This document shows positions 1 through 8,000 of a stretch of DNA of 11,396 nucleotides, piece by piece (within the stretch, counting starts at the first letter, position 1; every line of letters begins with the position of its first letter). This stretch comes from Verrucomicrobiota bacterium (lineage in GTDB: Bacteria > Verrucomicrobiota > Lentisphaeria > Victivallales > Victivallaceae). Below the pieces are notes generated by a model that ran no database searches, was not told where the DNA came from, and saw only the letters and a list, made by a program, of their open reading frames with translations. Both the position numbers and the translations under genes were made by a program. The stretch spans positions 1-11,396 of the forward strand of contig JAEWSS010000299.1 in NCBI GenBank assembly GCA_023459755.1, read 5' to 3'.

Positions 1-123
1 ATTTTCTCATTGGAAGGTTGGTCGGAATCACACGCTCAAATCACCATTGGAACGAAAGTGCTAATTGATCGGCAAGTAGAAAACGTCTGTGATGCAGGGC
101 AAGCCTTTCTCCGCTCAAAATAA
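1..123 (+). CDS. Possible 3' end of an unidentified upstream gene (partial)
   Basis: Frame 1 is open from the first base of the window to a TAA at 121-123 (40 codons). The other two forward frames close by about base 66. The peptide (starting IFSLEGWSESHAQ, ending GQAFLRSK) matches no family I recognise. An open run of this length happens by chance fairly often, so this may be noncoding. If it is real, the gene starts outside the window and ends 7 nt before the hairpin at 130-168. Confidence 0.2.
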   Translation: MFSLEGWSESHAQITIGTKVLIDRQVENVCDAGQAFLRSK

Positions 124-129
124 AAAACG

Positions 130-168
130 GAATTTTGACCGGGGACAAATCCCTGCGTTCAAAAATTC
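130..168. repeat. Imperfect inverted repeat / hairpin upstream of the LuxR gene
   Basis: GAATTTTGA (130-138) pairs with TCAAAAATTC (159-168), with one bulged A. Inside it GGGA (142-145) pairs with TCCC (150-153) across a CAAA loop. No T-run follows, so it is not a standard intrinsic terminator. It could be an RNA structure, the remains of a small repeat element, or a weak 3' end for a gene ending at 123. Confidence 0.45.
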
Positions 169-256
169 GTTACTACCATACGCCTGAAAGTGTGATTTGA
201 ACGCCCCCAAAAAAAGAGGGTGGGGTTACAATGCCAGAGAAAAGCTAGAAAAGCTG

Positions 257-285
257 TTGCTATTTTTGATAACACCGGTTATATT
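257..285 (+). promoter_or_regulatory. Predicted sigma70-type promoter for the membrane LuxR gene
   Basis: The -35 box is TTGCTA (257-262, 4 of 6 consensus). A 17-bp spacer leads to a -10 box TATATT (280-285, 5 of 6). Transcription would begin near 292, about 28 nt before the ATG at 320. This placement argues against a longer coding region starting upstream of the promoter. Confidence 0.5.
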
Positions 286-310
286 ACTAAGGATTATATT
301 GCCAATCAAC

Positions 311-314
311 GGAG
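311..314 (+). promoter_or_regulatory. Ribosome binding site that decides the LuxR start
   Basis: GGAG lies 5 nt before the ATG at 320. The in-frame TTG at 197 has no comparable site, and the codons between it and 320 are rich in ATA, CTA and AGA, unlike the rest of the gene. I therefore place the start at 320. Confidence 0.5.
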
Positions 315-319
315 TATGG

Positions 320-1759
320 ATGAAACTTTTGAAACAATACAAAAACATGATTGCCGATGAACGGATTCGCTCCGTTTTCGCCTTTTCGCTGCTGTTCGGC
401 TATCTGCTTTCCTTTGTTTTCGAAGGACAGGTCTTGTATCACGTCATGAGTTTCTTTCATGTTGAGGCGATTCCGTTTGTTTTTACCGCCATTATCGCTC
501 ATCTCGCGGGGCTTGTCACCTCCGGGATTTTTTTTACTCCGTATATCGGCGCGAAAAAAACTATGATGACAGGAATCATTGCCGCCGCTGTAGCGACTGT
601 GCCCTTTTTCTTTGCGCTGTCACCGCTGATATGGTCTGTCTTACTGGTCATCAGCGCCTACGCGTGCGGAATCGCCGTCGCGGCCTGGGGGTATTATCTG
701 AAAACATGCACACCACGCAACCAGCGTTACAAGACGACCGCCGACGTATTGATTTATTCCAATATGATCATGATGATTGCCAACGCTTTAGCCGCCTATA
801 TCCATCCCATGGCCGGACTGTGGATGTGTCTATTGGTCATTTTCACCGCTGCATATTTCACCAAACTACTGCCGGACGATGTCAAAATTCCCGCTGTCCC
901 GGAGCAAGATACGCCGCCAGTCCGTATCCAGATCACGAAATCGATTTTTGTACTGGTCGTATTCGTGATTGCCCTGACTGTCAATTCCGGTCTGATGTAT
1001 CAGGTGTTCATTCCCGCCTATCAGGGGATCGGCTGGCTGACCGGATGGTATTGGGCGGTTCCCTATATTCTGGCTTTGTATCTGATGAGAGCGTTGCTGC
1101 AAAAATCCAACCGGGCCTATTTTCTCTATATCGGCATGGCCATGATTATGCTTGCGTTTATTGCGTTCATGTTCACCAAGCACAACGCATGGTCGTATCT
1201 TCTGGTGAACACGCTGATGCTGGGAGCCTGCGGTATTTTCGATCTGTTCTGGTGGAGTATTATCGGCGAGCTGCTTGACTACAGCAAAAACATCGTCAGG
1301 ACGGCGGGCGTCTGCATTTCCTCCAACGTCTTGGGTGTTTTATTGGGCGGCCTTCTCGGACACGCCATCTCCGCCGGGAGCGTTCCGGCCTCCCATGTGA
1401 CGCTTCTGGCGCTGGCAATTGTGTGCGTTACCACGGCGATTCTGCCGTTGCTGAATACCTGTCTGGTTCAACTGCTGAAGAGCAACGTCTATTTGTATGC
1501 GTATGCTTCACTGTCGGAAGATTCAAGAAAACGGATTGTTTCCTCCGTGCCAATGCTTGCTCCGCTTTCGCCGCGAGAAAAAGACGTGTTGGATCTTCTG
1601 CTTGAGGCAAAGACCAACAAGGAAATCGCGCAGGAGCTTTGCATCAGTGAGTATACTGTCAAATCCCATGTCAAAAACATCTACTCCAAGTATGATGTGA
1701 CCAGCCGTGCCGAATTGATTACTTCCGTCCTGAAGAATCAGACGGACACCGTGATCTGA
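320..1759 (+). CDS. LuxR-family transcriptional regulator with N-terminal 12-helix membrane domain
   Basis: This 479-residue protein is an integral-membrane regulator. Residues 17-386 form about 12 hydrophobic helices, laid out like an MFS-type transporter domain (for example around 17-36, 82-126, 207-232, 289-315 and 358-386). Residues 416-470 are a LuxR/GerE DNA-binding domain: LSPREKDVLDLL, then NKEIAQELCISEYTVKSHVKNIYSKY and SRAEL, where the TVKSH helix is the recognition helix. No receiver, PAS or kinase domain is present, so the membrane part probably senses a ligand or membrane state and the cytoplasmic HTH acts on DNA. The same architecture is known in LuxR-like regulators of several gut bacteria; their signals are mostly unknown. 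The gene has its own promoter (257-285) and terminator (1805-1828), so it is a single-gene transcript just upstream of the surface-protein operon, which is a plausible target. A TTG at 197 would add 41 residues but lies upstream of the promoter. The family call is firm; ligand and target genes are not visible. Confidence 0.9.
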   Translation: MKLLKQYKNMIADERIRSVFAFSLLFGYLLSFVFEGQVLYHVMSFFHVEAIPFVFTAIIAHLAGLVTSGIFFTPYIGAKKTMMTGIIAAAVATVPFFFALSPLIWSVLLVISAYACGIAVAAWGYYLKTCTPRNQRYKTTADVLIYSNMIMMIANALAAYIHPMAGLWMCLLVIFTAAYFTKLLPDDVKIPAVPEQDTPPVRIQITKSIFVLVVFVIALTVNSGLMYQVFIPAYQGIGWLTGWYWAVPYILALYLMRALLQKSNRAYFLYIGMAMIMLAFIAFMFTKHNAWSYLLVNTLMLGACGIFDLFWWSIIGELLDYSKNIVRTAGVCISSNVLGVLLGGLLGHAISAGSVPASHVTLLALAIVCVTTAILPLLNTCLVQLLKSNVYLYAYASLSEDSRKRIVSSVPMLAPLSPREKDVLDLLLEAKTNKEIAQELCISEYTVKSHVKNIYSKYDVTSRAELITSVLKNQTDTVI

Positions 1760-1804
1760 CAACTTTTTTCCAATCTCCCTCTGAAATCTCCAAATTGAGC
1801 ACAA

Positions 1805-1828
1805 ATCACCCTTTCGGGTGATGTTTTT
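1805..1828 (+). terminator. Intrinsic terminator of the LuxR gene
   Basis: A perfect 7-bp stem, ATCACCC (1805-1811) and GGGTGAT (1816-1822), closes a TTTC loop and is followed by G and five T's (1824-1828). It lies 45 nt past the stop codon at 1759 and separates the regulator from the operon promoter that follows. Confidence 0.85.
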
Positions 1829-1854
1829 CCCCTGAAAATCCCCCCTACGGGCGA

Positions 1855-1883
1855 TAGGCAAAAACGCCGGGAACGTGTATAAT
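1855..1883 (+). promoter_or_regulatory. Strong predicted sigma70-type promoter of the surface-protein operon
   Basis: The -35 box is TAGGCA (1855-1860, 4 of 6). A 17-bp spacer leads to a perfect -10 box TATAAT (1878-1883). Transcription would start near 1890 and leave a leader of about 170 nt before the ATG at 2062. A short dyad, CCTA (1844-1847) and TAGG (1855-1858), overlaps the -35 box and could be part of an operator, although its arms are only 4 bp. Confidence 0.7.
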
Positions 1884-1960
1884 GTTTTATATAAAAGGAT
1901 GGATTGTGCCCTGATTACAAAATATCAACATGATTTATGCTTGAGGAGATCAAAACGAAA

Positions 1961-2032
1961 ATGAACGTTTGCAAAAACAGACAGAACAGCGTCCGGTGTC
2001 AGGAATGGAAAGCGGCATGGGGATTTTTGTGA
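1961..2032 (+). CDS. Small upstream ORF (possible leader peptide) in the operon leader
   Basis: This ATG-started ORF encodes 23 residues (MNVCKNRQNSV..., ending WGFL). It is preceded by GAGGAGAT (1943-1950), a good ribosome binding site 10 nt before the ATG, and ends with TGA at 2030-2032. That is 13 nt before the ribosome binding site of the giant gene. The peptide is basic, with two cysteines and two tryptophans, and has no clear membrane segment. It is not in the frame of the giant protein. It may be a translated leader that affects translation or transcription of the operon, a small protein, or a chance ORF. No attenuator-type hairpin with a T-run was seen between it and 2062. Confidence 0.35.
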   Translation: MNVCKNRQNSVRCQEWKAAWGFL

Positions 2033-2045
2033 AATTTTTAAACCG

Positions 2046-2053
2046 TAAGGAGG
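2046..2053 (+). promoter_or_regulatory. Ribosome binding site fixing the start of the giant protein
   Basis: TAAGGAGG, close to a perfect anti-16S match, lies 8 nt before the ATG at 2062. The reading frame remains open upstream to a TTG at 1969, but that start lies inside the small ORF and has no such site, so 2062 is preferred. Confidence 0.85.
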
Positions 2054-2061
2054 CCGATTAT

Positions 2062-5000
2062 ATGAGCAAATCCACAAAACAACAGGTAGTTTACCTTGAT
2101 TTCGACGGTGAAGTCACACGTTACGATGGAAAAATCCTTACGATCGAGGATGTCGCGGTCGCGGATTCCCGGCTTACCCCGGAGCAAACAGGTATGATCG
2201 TGTCGATGTTGAACGAGCAATTTGCACTGACGGATGTCTTTTTCACCATCGATCGGCCCGAAGAAGAGGAATATTCCACGGTTTTTGTCGGCAAAACTGA
2301 CGCATTTGACGCATACGGCAGCTTCGCCGGACTATCCGAAACGGTGGATATCGGAAATCGAATCAAAAACGACAATGCGTTTGTGCTGCTGGACTCAACC
2401 AGCACGATTGACCGTATCGTCGCAACCATCGGCCATGAAACCGGCCATCTCATCGGCACGCTCGACCACGGCGGCAACGGCCTGAACCGCTATGCCATGC
2501 GGGTTTTTGATAACAGTGATCCATCGGATGAATATACCTATAAATCCATCTACCATTACAAAAATTGCACTGTTTCCGGTTATAAAGGTGCTTGGTATAT
2601 TGAAAAACCAGAGGATATTACGTACATTTTCGGAACAAATGACCCTGATCAGCAAGACATGATAAAAGACATCGACAATGCGGCTTATGGGAATGGTATT
2701 ATATGTGACCTATTGTACGTGAGCGAAAATGGCGAAGTAAATGGAGCCATAACGAATAGCCTTACCGTCCGTGGCGGCATCGCCTCATCGGTTGTGGCGA
2801 ACAGTGCCTATGTCACATGCTTTTATAAACAACTGTCTGCGACCGGGACAGAATATGAAATGCTTTCCGGATTCCTTCGCGACAGTGAAGTTAATATCTT
2901 GACAGTCAATAGAATGGGACATGTCGAAAATATTACTGTTAATGGTGGTTTCGTTTCTCTGGATGGATCCAGTTACGGCGGGGAATATCCGGATGGATAT
3001 ATTATTCCAGCATCCGTGGATCAGAAAGCGTATGCAACCAATCTGACCGTCCTCAACGGCAAATTTACAGGAACAGAAGAAAGCTACCAATATTTTTACG
3101 CTGCAGTTGACGTCGGGGCAAAGAGTGTACTGAATGGCGCGGTTATTGATGGCAGACTTTACGCTCATGATGGCGGAAAGGTAACCGGAAATATAACCTG
3201 TTACGAAAGGATAATGGGGACAGATGCGGACTTTACTGGTGCAGTGATAACCGTCAATGTCGATCCTGATCCGCTCGCTTTCGGCTCTGATGAATATTAC
3301 TATGCCACGAGCTCAACTGTCACTGACCTTCGCAACTGCAAATTGCCTCAATCCAATATTACCATCAATGTCGGTGACAGTCTGATTGACTGCGGCGATG
3401 GATATTTCGTAGTTATGATAGATAGTGACACGTACATAGATGCGTCGTCTATTGCGGTTTCCATCGCTGGAAAACATGCGAACAAATTCAAACGCGTTGA
3501 CACAAATCATGAGTATGAACGTGAAAACGGAACCGAATATTCCGCCTTCATTAAGTTTGAATACGACGCCGGTCTCTGGCGCAACGCTTTTGATGTGCTG
3601 TGGATGGAAGATGGGGATAAAGAGTATAATATTGCTTTGTCTTCCGATCATCTGGGTAATGCGAAAAAAAATCCGGAAATAAACCAGGCGCCGTCCAACG
3701 GATTCGCCATGAGTTCCGCAAATATATTGACCGTCAAGCCGAATGCCACAAGTCAAGACATCGTTTTGACCGCCACCGATGATAAAGAACGAGTTCATAC
3801 CTGTGAAATGGAACTCTGGGTGGTGCCGGAAGTGCTGAACGGAATTGATAAGGCGCTTACTGGCGTCATTGCTTCGACGCTGGTGAAAGCGCAAGGGAGT
3901 AAGGGGACGCACACCTATTCATGCAACAACGCACATACCGAACTGCTGGGGCTAAGTCTTGACTTAACAAAAGTCAGTGTCACGGTATCCATTAGCGACA
4001 CGCGGGATGTTGAGTTTAAATTCCAGGGAAAAATGGAGTGGCAGATCGGTTCCGGCGGAGCCGGAACCGGGAAGAATGATAAAATTGTTGTGGACCTTTC
4101 CGGCGACAACTGTTTCTCCGTCAAATCCGTCTGGCAAAGCAAATCGGTTCAAGTCAGCCTGATTGGTAAAGTGAAGGTTCCCGATTTTAAATTTGCCGGA
4201 TTTGAATTTTCCAACCTCTCGCTTTCGGTCGATACCCAGACACAATCCTGGCAAGGAAGCGGCTATGTCAAACTGCCGTTCATCAAATATGCCTTTGGCG
4301 GCACAATCGGTTTTACAGACGGGTATATGGACACAATGGGCATCGGCATGGACGGCTTGAACATCCCGCTTGCCGCAACCGGTTTATTCGTGCAGGGCGT
4401 AAGCGGGACATTGAAAAACATCTCAAGTTCCGTTGATATGAGTTTTGAAGGCGGTATATCGATGACTTACGGCCCGAAAATGAAACTGTCTTTTGTCAGC
4501 TGGCTTGGTCTGGACGATGGTGAATATAATCTCTGCGAAATAGGTGTCAGCGGGGAAATCTCCCGCGAAAAATTTAAGGGGAGCGCATCGCTGTCCAGTC
4601 TGGGCGGATTCATTTCCGGAAGCGGCTCCGCCGAGATAAGCAGTGGCGTTATAACCGTTGACGGCAATTTTCAGATGCTTAACGGCTGTATCACGGTCGA
4701 AGGCGTTTTTAATTCATCCCGTAGCAACGTTACGATTTCCGGCACTGGCTCGATGAATGTTCCCGATGAATGGGTGTTCGGTCCGCTGGCCGGTTCCAAG
4801 ATCAACATTTCGGTAATCGCCGATTTTACTGAGAAATATGTTTTGGCCTGGCACGAAACGAGCATTTTTAATAAAAAATATAAGATAGGATTTCGCTCCA
4901 CTTTCGACGGATCGGTGACGGTTCTCGGATCCAAAGGAATCGACGCGCACCTGCCCAAGCAGCAGGCGGTCTCCACCAGCTCTCGCAGTTTGCTGACATC

Positions 5001-8000
5001 TTCCGCCCCTGCGACCAGCAAAAGTTTTTCGCTCGCCGGCGGTGAAAGCGTTACCTTATTTCAATGTATGGTGTCCGCCGGAATTGAAAACGTCTCGCTG
5101 CTTTTGCGGGATCGCGATGGAAATACCTATTCGCAGTCGGATATTGCCGCCGGGAAATATGAAAATATTCAGATTGTATCAGAATTATCCAGCACTAAAA
5201 GTTTGACCATCGCCGTTAGAAATGCGGCGAGCGGGGTATGGACATTCTCCGCAAACGGAGTGTCCGACGCCGTGCTGACCGCCGATGGTTTGCTCAATAA
5301 TCCGCCCGCAACTCCGCAAATCACCGCAATAAGCGTTGGCGCGGATCAGCGTTCCGCAGATATTCAATACGCATTGGGAGATGTTTCAGCTTATTCACAA
5401 GTTACGCTTTCGATTTATTGTAATACAGGTGACAGCACCGCGCAAAACGGCGTGCAGATCGCGCGATTTAACGTTACTGCGGCCAATGACACCTGGCAAT
5501 GGCGCATGGGAAAGGAGTTTCAGGGCGGAGACTACTCGTTTTACGCCGTGTTGGAATGCGATACATTTGCGCCGGTGCAAAGCGTCACGACTTCAAAATT
5601 CAGCTTTAAAGACGTGGACAGCGAAGCCCCGGGCACCATCGTTGAATTATCCTCGGAAATCACAAGCTCCGGCACGCAAATCAGCTGGGAAGCCCCGACC
5701 GACAATGTGGCGGTTGCCGACTATCAGCTCCGCTATGGACTGACCGATGATACCGAAGCTATGACGGAAATCGACGGCATAACCGGCAACACTTATCTTT
5801 TGAACACGAACACCAACGGCAATGTATTTTATCAGGTGCGCGCCCGGGATGCGGCGGAGAACTGGTCGGACTGGTCCGGAATGCAAACGGCAACCATCTG
5901 CAATCCAGCCATTGCTCAACACAAAAATTTTGAGCTTTCTGCCGATTTGGTCATTGCCGCAGGGGAAGTCGGCGTTAATCTTACCGCAGGCAACGATTGT
6001 TCCATCACCTTGAATGGCGATGCCTTGTTAATTGATTCTCTCGTTGCGAAATCCACCGTTTATGGAACGGCTGTCGGGTTGACGGTCAACGGCAAATCAA
6101 CAGTCAGCGCCGGCGGAATCGTTCGGGATCTGACCATTCTTAATAACGGCAGTGTCAGTACGGAAGAAAACGGCAGCGTGTCCACGGCAGAGATTCAGTC
6201 AGGAGGAGAATTGTTTCTGGCTCCATACTCGGAAGGCAGGAATATTACAGTCGAATCCGGCGGGAAGCTTATAATACGGCAAAATGTCGAATTTAAAGAT
6301 CTGAAAGTGGAAGCAGGCGGGGTTCTGCTTTTCTGCGGTGATCAGAACGCCCGCTCTAACAAGTCGTTTATGACCGATGACATTCACGTCGTGGGAACTC
6401 TCTCGCTCATGCGTTATCTGACCGGAGACGGCCATACCCTTTTTCTTGATCTGAGTCAACGCTCCGATGAATCCCCAAAAGTTGCTTTTGTCGATAATAT
6501 CACAAGGGTCATTGACGCGAATGTGGTTGTCGTTGTTAATCCGGCGCAAACAGGAAAGTATCTGATCGCCGAACAGTCCGCCTTGTTCAATGGCGTGCTG
6601 ACGGTTCAAGACGCCAATGATTCCTTTACGATATCCGGACACATTGGCGAAGAAATGATTGGGAAGAACACCAAGTCATACGCATTCGTCAGGGGGAATA
6701 CGGAAAAAGACGCCGATGCACTCTATCTGGTGATCAATGACGAACCTGTACCGACGATTGAATTTACAGTCGATGGCGCGGATGACCGCAAGATTGACAA
6801 TATTATGATTATATCCAGTGTCGTTTCGGAAAAGTATGAACTTCGGTATTCTCTGAATGCGGATATGTCCGACTCAATTTCTGTCATTCAAGATTCAAAA
6901 GGCAACTATTTTAACCTTGACAAAACGGCCTTCCCGGCGGAATCGCCGTATTATATGCAAATGCGTTTCAAATCATTCGACGGTATTGCGAGTCCATGGA
7001 GTGAAATAGTATCATTCAGTGTTGTTCAGAAATCGCCGCCGTCGACCCCAACCATCTCAATTACCGGGAATAATACGCCGTATGATACCCCGCTGGTGGT
7101 TCATGCGGATTGCGACTTCAACGCAAGCAGGTATTACTTCCAATATTCTTCTGATATTGATGTTTGGGTCGAAGACGACTACTATTATTCATCGGAATCA
7201 TCCTGTGATATCGGGAAATGGAACCTTATTGACGGCACGACATATTATCTTCGCGGACGGGCGTATGAATGGGAAACAGATACTATGAGCGATTGGAGTA
7301 CTCCTGTTTCCTTTGTGTATCAGCTTGGCGCCGACTACGAGAATTTGACCATCGCTTCCGGAGAGAAAATTGTCGTGGCGGAAAACATACTGGCAAGAAA
7401 CATAACGGTGGCAGACGGAGGAGGTTTTTATTCCAATGCCGGCAGTACCACCAAGCAGCTTATTGCGGAATCCGGCAGTACGGTTGATCTTGTGGATGGT
7501 ATTGTGTATGACCTGACCGTCAAAAGCGGAGCCTATACGAAAGTGGGAGACGCCCCGGTGGTCAATGCGGTTGTCGAGACCGGCGGAACGTTGTATTTGT
7601 ATCGGGGAAGTAGATCCACGCTTCGCGGAACTATTTCCATAGCCGGACAGTTGGACACATATACGAAATCGAATACAAATGCTGATTATATTTTTGAACT
7701 TGGCGGTCATGAAGATTGCAAAGACACTGATTTTGCCCCTTGGCTTTTCTGGCTGGGCAAAGACAACACCTATGCCGTTAAGTTGGACGATACACCGGAG
7801 ACGGGGATTTATCACCTGGCATTGTATCAAGAAGGTTACGTTGATTCCTTGACCGTAATGAGTGCTTCCGGCGATGTTTTAACGGCATTGCAACTGAACG
7901 GCACTCCATTCGTTTACAACGGCATGAGGTTTTCACTGGCCGTCTCTGAAGACGAAGTGTTGCAATTGCATGTTGTTTCCGGGGACTTTCCGCCGATAGA

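Noticed and set aside
197..319. In-frame N-terminal extension of the LuxR protein from a TTG at 197
   Set aside because: It lies mostly upstream of the predicted promoter, has no ribosome binding site, and its codon use (ATA, CTA, AGA) is unlike the gene. The ATG at 320 has GGAG 5 nt before it.
631..1278. Plus-strand open frame of 215 codons overlapping the LuxR gene
   Set aside because: It is an out-of-frame reading of the membrane domain, rich in Arg, His and Cys, with no family resemblance.
1969..2061. In-frame N-terminal extension of the giant protein from a TTG at 1969
   Set aside because: There is no good ribosome binding site for the TTG and it lies within the small ORF, whereas TAAGGAGG sits 8 nt before the ATG at 2062.
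3313..3912. Minus-strand open frame of 199 codons inside the giant gene
   Set aside because: It is antisense to a well-supported coding region and has no recognisable domain; the same holds for the 210-codon minus-strand frame at 7198-7830.
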